Shown piece by piece: positions 19,147 to 28,921 of a stretch of DNA of 56,652 nt. This stretch comes from CAZSWR01 sp964610885 (GTDB taxonomy: Bacteria; Bacteroidota; Ignavibacteria; Kapaibacteriales; UBA2268), in the NCBI GenBank assembly GCA_964610885.1, contig CAZSWR010000010.1, positions 1 through 56,652 of the forward strand, in the 5' to 3' direction. Both the position numbers and the translations under genes were made by a program. The first letter of the stretch is position 1. Every line of letters starts with the position of its first letter. A model generated the notes under the pieces. That model was given only the letters and a program-made list of their open reading frames with translations. It did no database searches and was not told the origin of the DNA.

Positions 19147-19517
19147 TCTGTTTTCACGAATCTTTTAAAGTTCAAGCTTTTCTCTCCGAAGTTAATCAAA
19201 AGGCCGACCTCGAGTTTGTAAGCTTGTAGATAGTTTATTATTTGCGCGTAATGAACATCTTGGACTTGAGTAACTGCTTTAATCTCGACCAACACCTTTC
19301 CTTCAACCAAGAAATCGCACCTACGTTTTCCGATTGGATTTGGATAGTCTTTATAAAAGATTTCCTGCTCCAATTCTCGAGCAAATTCCAGCCCACATTC
19401 ATTAAACTCAAGTGCCAAGGCTCTTTGGTAGATTACTTCTTGAAAGCCGTTACCAAGGAATGAATGCACCTTAAAGGCTGCACCTATTATTTTCTCGGTA
19501 ATATCGCTATGCTTCAT
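19122..19517 (-). CDS. GxxExxY protein
   Basis: 131 residues from ATG 19517; the longer open frame upstream only translates repeat DNA. The signature GNGFQEVIYQRALALE (GxxExxY) and the nuclease-like CDFLVEGKVLVEIKAV are present. The function of this family is not established; a PD-(D/E)XK-like fold has been suggested by such motifs. The gene is an island inside AATCCGTGG-type repeats on both sides, which suggests it travels with, or arose within, that repeat. Confidence 0.85.
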   Translation of the reverse strand: MKHSDITEKIIGAAFKVHSFLGNGFQEVIYQRALALEFNECGLEFARELEQEIFYKDYPNPIGKRRCDFLVEGKVLVEIKAVTQVQDVHYAQIINYLQAYKLEVGLLINFGEKSLNFKRFVKTDHELDGYR

Positions 19518-19546
19518 TTTAGTATTGATTATTGAATAATGTATGA

Positions 19547-19637
19547 ACTTCTTAATCCGTGCAATCTGCGCAATCCGCTTAATCCGTGGTTCAGACTCTT
19601 TCCGCGCAATCCGTTTAATCAGCGATTCTGCCTTTTT
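19547..19637. repeat. AATCCGTGG-type repeat nest, right of the GxxExxY gene
   Basis: Short copies of CGCAATCCGCTTAATCCGTG and related units match those at 18930-19146. The block enters the 3' end of hydF: the last HydF codons and its TAA stop (19619-19621) lie in repeat sequence. Confidence 0.85.
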
Positions 19638-20869
19638 GTTTCGTGCCATGCCTCGAGAGCGTCAGGGAATGGAGAAAGCGCACGTTCGAGCACGCCCTGA
19701 ATGGCCGAAATCGTTAGCCCGTAGTTCGTGATCGGGACGCCGGCAGCCGTGGCTTTCTGAATCCTAACTAACTTCTCGTGGCGCGTGAGCATGCAACCGC
19801 CGCAATGAATCACTAACTTGTATTCGCCGAGGTTCTCCGGGTAGTCGCGGCCCTGATAGAAATCGATTTCCACGTTGTCCCCGAGGTATTGGCGCAACCA
19901 GCGCGGAATTTTCACGCGGCCTATGTCGTCCTCCAGCGCGTGGTGCGAGCATGCCTCTGCGATCAGTATCCTATCGCCCGGGCGAATGCTGTCGATCGTG
20001 GCCGCGCCCCGGACTTCTTCGCCCAGGTCGCCTTTGAACCGAGCGAAAAGAATCGAAAACGTGGTGCATTTCACGTCCGGCGGGGTGTCCGCCACCATTT
20101 TCATCACCACTTGCGAATCGCACACCACAAGGTCGGGCTTGCGCCGCAGCTGCTGGAGCGCGTACGAATACTCTTTGTCCTTGACGACGAGCGCAATCGC
20201 GTCGTTGTCCAAGAGGTCGCGAATGGCCTGCACTTGCGGCAGTATCAAACGCCCTTTCGGTGCCTGAAGGTCGATCGGCACGATCAGGACGGCCACGCCT
20301 CCCGGAGGGACAATATCGCCGAGCAGTGGCACGTTTTGCTGCAATCCGGTCCGAGTGATTTCCTGAATCGCTCGTTTGAACTCGAAAAGGTGCTTCTCAC
20401 GCTCAACCGTTTTCGTACTCGATATGAGTAAGCAATTTTTTGATTTCGAATTGATAAAACTCACAAAATCGTTCGATGGCTTGGAAATATCAATTTTATT
20501 TACAACGATAACAAGAGGAATGTTACGCTTCTCGGCTTCGGTGGAGATCATTTCTTCGTGTTCGGTCCAGATGTCTGGTTCCACGAGCAAGACTATCAAT
20601 TCAGCACGGTCGAGTATTCTCATGGTGCGTTCGATACGTTTTTCGCCGAGGTCGCTTTTGTCGTCGATTCCGGCTGTGTCGAGTATCGTAACCGGCCCGA
20701 TGGGCAGCAATTCAATAGCTTTTTCCACTATGTCGGTCGTCGTGCCGGGGTGTTGGGACGTAACGGCCACGTCTTGGTTAGCAATCATATTGAGGAAGCT
20801 CGATTTCCCCACGTTTGTCCTGCCGAGCAGCGCGAGTTGCAATCGCATTGATTTGGGTGTTGGTTCCAT
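19619..20869 (-). CDS. hydF: [FeFe]-hydrogenase H-cluster maturation GTPase HydF
   Basis: 416 residues from ATG 20869, where the family-typical TPKSxRL begins; a TTG at 20881 is also open. The N-terminal GTPase has Walker A GRTNVGKSS, PGTTTD, LDTAG and VNKID. The C-terminal cluster-binding domain has CSH at about 307-309 and HCGGC at about 355-359, matching HydF's CxH...HCxxC ligands. HydF is the scaffold that assembles the diiron site. HydE, HydG and the hydrogenase are not in the window. The final residues and stop codon fall in a dispersed repeat, so the C-terminus may have been altered. Confidence 0.93.
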   Translation of the reverse strand: MEPTPKSMRLQLALLGRTNVGKSSFLNMIANQDVAVTSQHPGTTTDIVEKAIELLPIGPVTILDTAGIDDKSDLGEKRIERTMRILDRAELIVLLVEPDIWTEHEEMISTEAEKRNIPLVIVVNKIDISKPSNDFVSFINSKSKNCLLISSTKTVEREKHLFEFKRAIQEITRTGLQQNVPLLGDIVPPGGVAVLIVPIDLQAPKGRLILPQVQAIRDLLDNDAIALVVKDKEYSYALQQLRRKPDLVVCDSQVVMKMVADTPPDVKCTTFSILFARFKGDLGEEVRGAATIDSIRPGDRILIAEACSHHALEDDIGRVKIPRWLRQYLGDNVEIDFYQGRDYPENLGEYKLVIHCGGCMLTRHEKLVRIQKATAAGVPITNYGLTISAIQGVLERALSPFPDALEAWHETKRQNR

Positions 20870-20968
20870 TTTTCTTTTCAATTATACAATAATGTTGTAA
20901 ATTGTATCTTTTTGTAACGTTCAAAAATAGCTAATTATTATATGCTGATTAAAAAAATAAGGAATCTG

Positions 20969-23095
20969 ATGAAAAAGGTTATTCTTCTGTGCTTATTGGC
21001 ATGTTTGAATTCGCTGGCAGCTCAGGACTACAAAAGCATCCTCACAAGCGAGCCGGCCCAACAGTTGGAATTGAAAGGAAAGTACCACAGGCCCGCCAAA
21101 TCCGAAATTTCGCGCTATTCCTACCTGAAACAATCGAACATCGACAGGCGCCCCTACGACGTGCTTTCATACAATATCTTCGTCGATTGGTTTGCGCCGC
21201 TCTCGGCTGCCGGAGTGAAGCAAGCCGACCGCGCATGGAAGGGCATCAATGAAATCACTTTGAAATGTGAATTAGACGGCCTGGCCAATTTGGAATTTGA
21301 TGACTTTTTGCTCGATATCGATTCTGTGCTGGTCAATGGCGTTCGCGTGGCCGGCAGTTTTGATATCTCGGGCGGGCTGCTCAATGTGCCGCTTGCCCAG
21401 CCGGCAAACTCAGGAGACGTCCTTGCTGTCAAGATTTTTTATTATTACACAAACGACTCAGATTTCGGATTCTATCTCTATCCGAAGGGTTTGTACGTGG
21501 GCAAAGGCCCCCAAGGCGATACGGTCCGAGTGGAGGAGCGACTGGCATACACCATGGCCGAACCCGAGGAAGGACGCTATTGGCTGCCCTCTAACGATCG
21601 CCCATACGACAAAGCCTCGCTGAAAGTGGCTGTCCGCGTCCCTCTTGCCTACACTGCCGTTAGCAACGGTTTGCTCGCGAGAATCGATACAGTTGGCGAT
21701 GCCCACACGTTCTATTGGGAAGACGACACACCGATTTCCACATATTTGATTGCCGTCACGGCTTCGATTTTTGGCCACTACTCCGATAAATATACACGAG
21801 TTAGCAATCCGAACGAGACGTTGAATGTGGATTATTACGTCTGGCCGAACGACGTCGAATCCAACGCAACCGACGGTTCGAAGTACAACGCAAAAAATGC
21901 CTTCGTGCGCACGCCCGAGATGATGGAATTCTACTCGAAAGAATTCGTGGAATACCCGTTCAAAAAATATGGCATGGTCGCCGTCCAACCCTTTGAATTT
22001 GGCGGGATGGAACACCAAACAATGACGACTATCACAAGGACTTGGCTGCGCGGCTACGATGAATCAGGAATTGCACACGAACTGTCCCACCAGTGGCTTG
22101 GCGATATGGTTACGTGCGCCACATGGAATGATATTTGGCTGAACGAAGGCGGTGCCACTTGGAGCGAAGCACTTTGGGCAGAATACAATGATGGCAACGA
22201 TGCCTACCTTGAAAGTATGATGTACAACAGATTATTATACCTCTGGAATGGTGGCAAGTCTCTTCCGTCGATTCTCGAGGTGGACCCCGAAGAAGCATTT
22301 GGTCTATACTCCGTGCTTGTTTACCAAAAGGCAAGCTGGATCTATCATATGCTCCGCGAGGCACTCGGCAAAGATGAGTTTGCCCAGGCGTTGAGAGAAT
22401 ACTTAAATCAATTCGCATACAAGGCAGCCGAAACGAGTGATTTCTTTGGTTTCCTGAAGGCAAAATATCCCAACTTGCCGTTTAGTCTGGATGATTTCTC
22501 GGCCGAATGGCTCGGCGGCAGGGGCTTCCCTTCGTACAAGCTCAGCACTGTCTCGGTGGCCCAAGACTCGAAATTCAACGTCTCAGTCAATATTTCGCAA
22601 CACCAGAGCGGCACAGGTATCCCCGAAGTTTACAAAATGCCGCTTCGCCTCAAATTCTATGAATCCGCCAATTCCGAGCCGCATATCGAAACGGTTTACA
22701 ACTCGCAAAGAAGCGAAACATTCAACTTCTCTCTGGATTTCGCTCCTCAATACGTATATCTCGATACCACCGCAGTCCTTTGCGAAACCACTTCCAGCAC
22801 TGTTTCCTCAGAAAGCGAAGCCAATGCTCCCGTATCGGGAATCCAGGTCTATCCCAATCCGGTGCAGTCCGAAGGATACACGATACTGAAAACATATATT
22901 GCCGCTCCGGGCGAAGGCACAATGGAAATCTTTAACGCGGACGGCCAACGTGTTTCGACCAGCCGCGAACAATTCAACACTGTTGGGAATTCAAGTTTGA
23001 TACTCGATACGTCGGAGCTTCCGGCCGGGGTGTATTTCGTGCGCTTCTCGATGAATGGAGAACTAAAAACTGCTCCGTTTACCGTCGTCAGATAG
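20969..23095 (+). CDS. Secreted M1-family aminopeptidase with T9SS sorting domain
   Basis: 708 residues from ATG 20969, which has AAGGA upstream and opens a signal peptide (KKVILLCLLACLNSLAAQ); the frame is open to an ATG at 20942. Zinc motif HELSH (370-374) with E393 in NEGG, and the exopeptidase motif FGGMEH, identify an M1 (gluzincin) aminopeptidase. About 75 C-terminal residues start at VYPNPV and end FSMNGELKTAPFTVVR, a typical type A T9SS sorting domain. The enzyme is therefore expected at the cell surface or released. It is divergent from hydF. Confidence 0.92.
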   Translation: MKKVILLCLLACLNSLAAQDYKSILTSEPAQQLELKGKYHRPAKSEISRYSYLKQSNIDRRPYDVLSYNIFVDWFAPLSAAGVKQADRAWKGINEITLKCELDGLANLEFDDFLLDIDSVLVNGVRVAGSFDISGGLLNVPLAQPANSGDVLAVKIFYYYTNDSDFGFYLYPKGLYVGKGPQGDTVRVEERLAYTMAEPEEGRYWLPSNDRPYDKASLKVAVRVPLAYTAVSNGLLARIDTVGDAHTFYWEDDTPISTYLIAVTASIFGHYSDKYTRVSNPNETLNVDYYVWPNDVESNATDGSKYNAKNAFVRTPEMMEFYSKEFVEYPFKKYGMVAVQPFEFGGMEHQTMTTITRTWLRGYDESGIAHELSHQWLGDMVTCATWNDIWLNEGGATWSEALWAEYNDGNDAYLESMMYNRLLYLWNGGKSLPSILEVDPEEAFGLYSVLVYQKASWIYHMLREALGKDEFAQALREYLNQFAYKAAETSDFFGFLKAKYPNLPFSLDDFSAEWLGGRGFPSYKLSTVSVAQDSKFNVSVNISQHQSGTGIPEVYKMPLRLKFYESANSEPHIETVYNSQRSETFNFSLDFAPQYVYLDTTAVLCETTSSTVSSESEANAPVSGIQVYPNPVQSEGYTILKTYIAAPGEGTMEIFNADGQRVSTSREQFNTVGNSSLILDTSELPAGVYFVRFSMNGELKTAPFTVVR

Positions 23096-23150
23096 GTAAG
23101 ATTTGTGATTGATTCAACATCCATAGGAAGCTGTTGAAGAGAATCCCGGT

Positions 23151-23181
23151 AGGCAGTGGGGATTGCCCACTGCCTTTTTTT
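23151..23181 (+). terminator. Rho-independent terminator after the M1 peptidase gene
   Basis: Perfect stem AGGCAGTGGG / CCCACTGCCT with loop GATTG, followed by a run of Ts to 23181. It lies about 55 bases after the stop codon. Confidence 0.88.
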
Positions 23182-23227
23182 AAGAACTAATCGAAAAGCT
23201 TTTGCTATTTATTTGAGATAGAAACAA

Positions 23228-24541
23228 TTGAAAGTTCAAGAATACATAGGTTTGCTAACGTGGACGGCTGCCGATAAGTTGCTCTACATCATGTATGGGG
23301 TTGTCTCCATCGTCCAGCTGACGGCAGTTACGCCGGAGGTTTTTGCCGTTTTCCAGATCATGCTTGGATTTCTTTCGTTTTTCTATTCGTTTGGCGATTC
23401 TGTGGCCCTTTCGCTTATCATCCAATTCGGAACTCTGCCGGAAGGGCGGGCAAAGGCTAACATGATGGGCTTGGTTCTGTTCATTATTTCCGCAGTCGTC
23501 CCAGCCACTGCCCTTTTCGCATTCACCGATGAATTTGCAGCGCTACTGAGCGAGCCTGCGCTTGCCGAAATTGGGCCGATGCTGCTGATACTGACCATTA
23601 TTTCAATACCACGTCTAATCGTCATTAAATTGGCATACCGCGACCACGAAATGAGCAAACTATTCTGGATGAACTTCTGCTACTTCGGCACCCTGACTGT
23701 TTACACATTCGTTTTGCTTGCCCGAGTGCAATGGTTCACTTTTGCCGATCTGGCGCGTATGTATGTGCTTTCCAATGCCCTCAGTTCGATCGCTGGATAC
23801 CTGATGAAGCGGAGAGATTTCGTTTTTTCGATGCGTGGAGGCAATTCGCTGAAGGAAATGATTCTGTTCTCGCTTCCGAACACAGTCAATAATTTCCTGC
23901 ATTCCATCCCGAAGAACATGGACGTAACGATTCTGAAATACTTCTTTTCCACCGAGTTGGTGGGCGTTTACAGTGCTGCGCGCCAGCTTTTCCGCGTGTT
24001 CGACGAAGCCATCAATGCCGTAACGCCACTTCTGTATTCGGCCTACCTCAAGCTACGGTATTCGGGGGACAAAAAAGCTCTGAACGATTTGGCCACCAAG
24101 TCAACATCTTTCCTGTTGCTTGGCTTTTCACTCGCCATAATGATTGCCTACTCAGGGCTTAGTTCGTGGGCCATTACGACATTCTTACCTGTTCGGTTCG
24201 CCCAGGCCGCCGACTATTTCAATTTGCTATTGCTGTCGGGGCTGTTCATGCCGTTTATTACAATATTCTCTTCAATTGTTGCATTTGGGCGAATGAAGAA
24301 AGCAAATTCCATAATTATTATGTCGGTCGTCGGCTATGTAGCGGCAGTTGCTGCGATTGGGAATCTTGGGCTGGCGGACTGGATGCCTCTGTCTTTAGTG
24401 TTTTACTACCTTATTCTGGGCCTGCTTTGCTTAGCGGATGCTCGTAAATCTTTCGACTATTCCGCCGCTCAGATTTTCCGTTCCATACCCGACAGCGTTG
24501 GCTTCATTCGCTCGTTCGCAGCCAAGCACTTCGCTAAATAA
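23228..24541 (+). CDS. Polytopic membrane protein, polysaccharide flippase-like (MOP superfamily)
   Basis: 437 residues with about 12 hydrophobic segments. The conserved feel of FSLPNTVNNFLHSIPKNMDVTIL followed by VGVYSAARQL is typical of Wzx/polysaccharide export flippases. It starts with TTG 23228 without a clear Shine-Dalgarno, so the start is uncertain. Likely moves lipid-linked glycans across the inner membrane. No glycosyltransferase neighbours are present to show which glycan. Confidence 0.75.
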   Translation: MKVQEYIGLLTWTAADKLLYIMYGVVSIVQLTAVTPEVFAVFQIMLGFLSFFYSFGDSVALSLIIQFGTLPEGRAKANMMGLVLFIISAVVPATALFAFTDEFAALLSEPALAEIGPMLLILTIISIPRLIVIKLAYRDHEMSKLFWMNFCYFGTLTVYTFVLLARVQWFTFADLARMYVLSNALSSIAGYLMKRRDFVFSMRGGNSLKEMILFSLPNTVNNFLHSIPKNMDVTILKYFFSTELVGVYSAARQLFRVFDEAINAVTPLLYSAYLKLRYSGDKKALNDLATKSTSFLLLGFSLAIMIAYSGLSSWAITTFLPVRFAQAADYFNLLLLSGLFMPFITIFSSIVAFGRMKKANSIIIMSVVGYVAAVAAIGNLGLADWMPLSLVFYYLILGLLCLADARKSFDYSAAQIFRSIPDSVGFIRSFAAKHFAK

Positions 24542-25234
24542 TATCATCCCACATATGAATTCGGGTGGGTTTGTCAATCCCGCGAACTGGTGGAAATCCC
24601 ATTATCTCAGCAAGCCAGTCTATCTTCCTTGTCATTTCCGCGAAGGCGAAAATCTTTTCTATTTTTGATTCTATATTGATTTGTGAGTATAAACATCAAT
24701 TATTGATTATCAGAAATGGAATGTAGAAAATATGGTTCTATGACGAATTGGATATATACACTATCCAATTCAATTTGCACTCTTCAAGGAAAGTAATAGT
24801 TGCGAATTGATACCGCGCATAGCGGTTGTTATATTGTAGTGATTAGTTTCCCCTTTGCATGTCATACCGCATAGCGGTTGTGTATAATTCTCTGCATGAA
24901 TCAATCAAACATATATAAAACATTCGCTCGCGCGAAATCGTATTCAAGAAATCAAACAATATGCTACAATACAACAACCGCTCGTGCGGTTAAATATAAT
25001 TTTGATATTAACAACTCCCTCAAAATGGTATTGGGTACAGTACCCACACAAAACGTTATAGAACTTTTTTTAAACAAGTTACTTGTTTCTTGAGCAAAAA
25101 AATCATTTCATCATTACGCAAGAAGTGCCACAGCCGGTGGGAGCTGTGGCACTTCTCTGTGTACGCTTCATTTGGTTCTGTATGTTTTTCATTCACGTCT
25201 CCGAGCGGACGTTACGCAAGACTGTGCATTCGAA
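24542..25234. other. 693-bp intergenic region with short palindromes
   Basis: No convincing gene. It holds two direct copies of TACCGC(GC)ATAGCGGTTGT (24810-24829, 24865-24883), an inverted relative CAACAACCGCTCGTGCGGTT (24972-24991), and the module-D palindrome at 25121-25156. A 71-codon open frame at 24878-25093 has no protein-like features. Confidence 0.6.
25121..25156. repeat. Module D palindrome (AGAAGTGCCAC type)
   Basis: AGAAGTGCCACAGC and GCTGTGGCACTTCT are inverted arms around a CGGTGGGA loop. Relatives lie at 40552-40584, 44812-44838 and 51866-51899. Confidence 0.85.
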
Positions 25235-28200
25235 TTATTTAATCAACTCGATTTCCACGCGGCGGTTTTTCTCGCGGCCTTCGGGCTTGGCGTTGTCCGC
25301 CACCGGGAACAGAGCGCCGCTGCCTGCGTAAAGCAACCTTGTTTTCTCAATGCCTTTTTTGGCCAAGTACTTCGCAACGTTTTCTGCCCTTTTGATTGAG
25401 ACTTCCAGATTGGATTCTTTGGTACCGAAGTTGTCCGTGAAGCCGGTAATCTTCATCCTCGCGTTTGGATTGGATTTCAGGTATTCGGCCAGCTGGTCGA
25501 GGTATTTAATCGCGTCTTTGCTTAGGCTTGCGGCCTTGGTACCTGTGAATTGGATTGTACGATTCCCGGGATAGGTGGCTTTAGCCTTCTTCTGTGGAAC
25601 TTCGGCGACTTCCTCTGTTGCAACTGGTTCAGGAGTCGGCTGGGGCACCAATGCGGAATCAGGCACAGTGTAGCGGGTGGCGTCGGGATTATCTTGGACT
25701 TTCTGCTTCTCTTCATCTTTGGGGATTCCGGCACCTTTGGCGGCCGAAGCATATTGGCCCATGCGGGCTGTCTTGCCTGCAATCTCGAAATTGAGGTTGC
25801 TCACCACGTCTCCCTCTTCGGTTTCTTTGATAACCAAATCGACATATCCGGTGTTCGAGACAGAGTTCAGGATCGCAAGCTGCAAGGTATCGACGTATGC
25901 GACGTATTCGCCCGGGACAACACCTGTTTTGAAGTAGCTGCCGTCGGAAAATACCGGGACTGTGTAGCTGACTGTCGAATCTTTTTTATTAACAAAATGG
26001 ATCTTGACGCCGCTCTGGCCGGACAATGTATTATTTGTATCCAATTTGAGCACGTTTCCTTCGATAATTCCCGTTATATAGCAAGGAATATCAATTTGTT
26101 TCATCGAATTAGGGTCGGCTACGAAGGCAAATTTCGTGATTTTCGCGGCAATAATCGGATTCTTGAAGCCGTTCTGCTTGACGTACAGGTTGTATCTGCC
26201 GCCGGGCAGCAGGTTCAGGATGCGGATCGGGCCTGATTTGTCTCGCTCGATTGTCGCGCCGGACACGTACACGCTGCCGTCGTTGATTTCCGTGTCCCCA
26301 TCGTCGAAGTATCCATTGGCATTTTTATCCAAGAAGAAGCGCACGCTGGCACCGCCCGAACTCGACGAATTGTATGAACCAGAATTTGTAAAGAACATCT
26401 TGCCGCGATTGCTGTCATATTTGACTGTGCCGGCCAGATCTTGCGTGTATGAATTATCCGATTGCTGTGCTCCGGACATATTGCTGTTCATCCTGAAGGC
26501 GGACGTATTCCACGAAGCTCCGATATGGAAGGAATATGTCTTCTCGCGGGGCATATATTGATATGTTCCGTTCAGATTGATCATTTTGGCGATTTCTTGG
26601 CTGGCCGAAAGGCTGACGGCGCCCAATTCCTTCAAATAAAAATCGTACGAAGTGCCCGCCGAGAATCGAGTATATCCCAACCACGAGAGCCATTTGGGTT
26701 TCGACATCCAACTGTATCCGATTTGTTCGCTGACGAGTTGGCGAAGCGTATTCCAATTCGTTTTTTTGTTTTCGTAGTATTGCAATTGGTAGTTGGTTGC
26801 AATATTGAATTGCCCCCAATTGATGATTAGCCCTGTGGTGCCGTCGGTCGTGGCCAGCGACGAGGTTTGCACTCGATTAGCGCGCAGTGTCATATTGAAT
26901 GGCAGGCCAAACATCCTCGGTAGTCCGGCCGTCAGGTTCAGACTATGCGCCTTTTCGCCGTAACCGCCGCTACGGCCCTCGTCCAGCCCATAGACGATGT
27001 CGTACGTGCCGGCCTCATTGGTCAGGATTCGGAAGCCGGCCCTATAGAAGTATTCAGGTTCGACCGAAGTATTTAGGATCAAACTATTGAACAGACGGAA
27101 CGATGAATTATCAACCAATGAATAGCCCCGGGCGTGGTATTCCTTATCGAAGCTGATCGAATTGGTGAACCAAGACGTTACGCCGAGCGACACCATTGCG
27201 CTGCCCAAGTAGCCGCCGGTCATCAGGTCTTCGCCGCCGGTCAGCATGTAGCGGACGTCTCCAGGAGCCAGAAATTCGCTCGGCACGGAAATCATTTCAC
27301 GTTTGGTGAACAGTTCGCCGTGCGGCCCGTATATTTTCACGTCCACGTTAGTATTGCCGTAATTAATGGGCAAATCGAACCGATAGTACCCCAAATTGTC
27401 CGAACGCATCTGCGAATAGAGCCTGTCGTTGACGTATAGCTCGACCTGCCAATCCGGATCGATCTTGTCCTGGATAACAATCGAGCTGAACGCTGTTGGC
27501 ATACGAGTGGCCTCGTTCGAGACTTGCACGCCGCGCAGGTTCCTCGATTTGTTGATCATGCCCGGCACGGAAATACCGCGCTGGGGCGTGTTGGACACGC
27601 TACCGTATATGAATTGGCTGATGTAGTCATTCTCGTTGAACGAATAGCGCCAGCGGTAATTCTCGGACTTCGACATTTGTTTCGTCTGCACTGAATAATT
27701 TGAATTGAACGAATACGTCAGCTCGCCGCCGAGCACTTGGAAGCCAAGATTAGCAGCGCCATTGATCGATTGGTAGTCCTTCGTTTGCGACGAAGCCACG
27801 GCATAGTTCAGCATCCCGCCATCGATCCATTTCCATTCGCGGTCGTAGAGAAGTGGCAGATCGTCTTCGCTCTTGGTTTTGCCGAAATTGGCAGCGAAGT
27901 ACCTTTGCTCGCGCTCGGACTCCAAAACCAGTGGGAATTTGTATCTGCTACGGATAATAATACGGAGGTTTTTCTTGCGAACGGCAATTTCGATTTTAAA
28001 CATGCCCTCAATGAGCGACGGAAGCACGTAAACATCGCTTCCATATCGAATAACGTCCTTTGGCCCGATGCTGTGCGTTGCGCCGCTAATGTCCAGGTAT
28101 GTATTATCTACAGTGTTCAAATTGAATGATGAATCGCGATTGATAAGGTAGCCGCTGATCCGGTTAATGTCGGAAATATCGAAATATACCTTCATCATGC

Positions 28201-28390
28201 TCAGGAAATCCACAAAGGGCATATAGACTGAATCATTCGCCACGACGGTGTTCACATCCATCGAAAAGTCAGCGTATCGAATTGTGAAGATCCCCTCTTC
28301 GGCGCCCGGCGGCAAAGACCCTTGGGCAAATGCTGCGCCCGAGCAAATCACGAATGCAATATATAAAACAAATCTTTTCAATTTCTTCAA
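25235..28390 (-). CDS. Archaic-type usher-like outer membrane protein fused to an OmpA domain
   Basis: 1,051 residues, longer than usual ushers. Signal peptide (about 1-22). Residues 30-150 (PFVDFLSMMKVYFDI, INRDSSFNLN, DVYVLPSLIEGMF, PLVLESEREQR) match the N-terminal domain of archaic or alternative ushers. A long beta-barrel region (about 170-680) contains a plug-like module near 313-370 (WQVELYVNDRLYSQM, LGYYRFDLPI, VDVKIYGPHGE). Then FFLDKNANGYFDDGD (SdrD/carboxypeptidase-regulatory-like, about 690), a Pro/Glu linker (about 890-930), and an OmpA-like peptidoglycan-binding domain (about 943-1051, ITGFTDNFGTKESNLEVS, KNRRVEIELI). The start is TTG 28390. It is last in a run of subunit and chaperone genes. 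Inference: secretes and anchors a surface fibre. Confidence 0.8.
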   Translation of the reverse strand: MKKLKRFVLYIAFVICSGAAFAQGSLPPGAEEGIFTIRYADFSMDVNTVVANDSVYMPFVDFLSMMKVYFDISDINRISGYLINRDSSFNLNTVDNTYLDISGATHSIGPKDVIRYGSDVYVLPSLIEGMFKIEIAVRKKNLRIIIRSRYKFPLVLESEREQRYFAANFGKTKSEDDLPLLYDREWKWIDGGMLNYAVASSQTKDYQSINGAANLGFQVLGGELTYSFNSNYSVQTKQMSKSENYRWRYSFNENDYISQFIYGSVSNTPQRGISVPGMINKSRNLRGVQVSNEATRMPTAFSSIVIQDKIDPDWQVELYVNDRLYSQMRSDNLGYYRFDLPINYGNTNVDVKIYGPHGELFTKREMISVPSEFLAPGDVRYMLTGGEDLMTGGYLGSAMVSLGVTSWFTNSISFDKEYHARGYSLVDNSSFRLFNSLILNTSVEPEYFYRAGFRILTNEAGTYDIVYGLDEGRSGGYGEKAHSLNLTAGLPRMFGLPFNMTLRANRVQTSSLATTDGTTGLIINWGQFNIATNYQLQYYENKKTNWNTLRQLVSEQIGYSWMSKPKWLSWLGYTRFSAGTSYDFYLKELGAVSLSASQEIAKMINLNGTYQYMPREKTYSFHIGASWNTSAFRMNSNMSGAQQSDNSYTQDLAGTVKYDSNRGKMFFTNSGSYNSSSSGGASVRFFLDKNANGYFDDGDTEINDGSVYVSGATIERDKSGPIRILNLLPGGRYNLYVKQNGFKNPIIAAKITKFAFVADPNSMKQIDIPCYITGIIEGNVLKLDTNNTLSGQSGVKIHFVNKKDSTVSYTVPVFSDGSYFKTGVVPGEYVAYVDTLQLAILNSVSNTGYVDLVIKETEEGDVVSNLNFEIAGKTARMGQYASAAKGAGIPKDEEKQKVQDNPDATRYTVPDSALVPQPTPEPVATEEVAEVPQKKAKATYPGNRTIQFTGTKAASLSKDAIKYLDQLAEYLKSNPNARMKITGFTDNFGTKESNLEVSIKRAENVAKYLAKKGIEKTRLLYAGSGALFPVADNAKPEGREKNRRVEIELIK

Positions 28391-28710
28391 TTTTCATTCT
28401 GGATAATACTTGTTTGAGAATATGGAAATAATTAAACGGCACACACCATCAAACCGGTGAGTGCCCCTCTGGCGCACCCACCTTTTCCAAAATACGAGCC
28501 GCATGGGGAATATTTGATAGAGAATTAGTTGCAGGCAATTCTTATGGAAAACCCCAATGGCTCGCACTTTTGAACTGTCAATTAAATTGGCTCTATTACG
28601 CTTTGTGCGGGCAGATTCCAATACTACTATGAATGAATCTGAAATATCATCATCTCGTGTTTGAATTTCCAACCACCCGGGAAACCCTTCGCTACGCAAA
28701 GGTTTTCTCC

Positions 28711-28844
28711 GGGGTTGTCTCAAAAAAGCACTAAACTGTTTTTTTGTCATGTTGAGCGAAGTGAAACATCCATTTATTGCAAAGACTTATGAATGACAAT
28801 AGATTCTTCACTTCGTTCAGAATGACACTTTTAAGACAATCCCC
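28711..28844. mobile_element. MITE-like element A, copy 1
   Basis: 134 bp with imperfect terminal inverted repeats GGGGTTGTCTCAAAAAAG and CTTTTAAGACAATCCCC. Inside are GTCATGTTGAGCGAAGTGAA and TTCACTTCGTTCAGAATGAC. No transposase. Related copies at 51933-52064 (opposite orientation) and 56521-56652. The rest of the 28391-28921 gap shows no credible gene. Confidence 0.85.
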
Positions 28845-28921
28845 AAAAGGGGAGGTTTAATATTCAAACAACTCAAAAACGATATAGTCCCAAATAATTC
28901 TATTAAGCTACCACTCCGTAA

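Noticed and set aside
19518..19649. N-terminal extension of the GxxExxY protein
   Set aside because: It translates the AATCCGTGG repeat nest; the family begins at the ATG of 19517.
24878..25093. 71-codon plus-strand frame in the 24.5-25.2 kb gap
   Set aside because: It crosses the ACCGC palindromes and has no protein-like pattern.
28394..28750. 118-codon minus-strand frame next to element A
   Set aside because: It runs into the MITE terminus, lacks domains and has atypical composition; most likely chance or repeat-derived.
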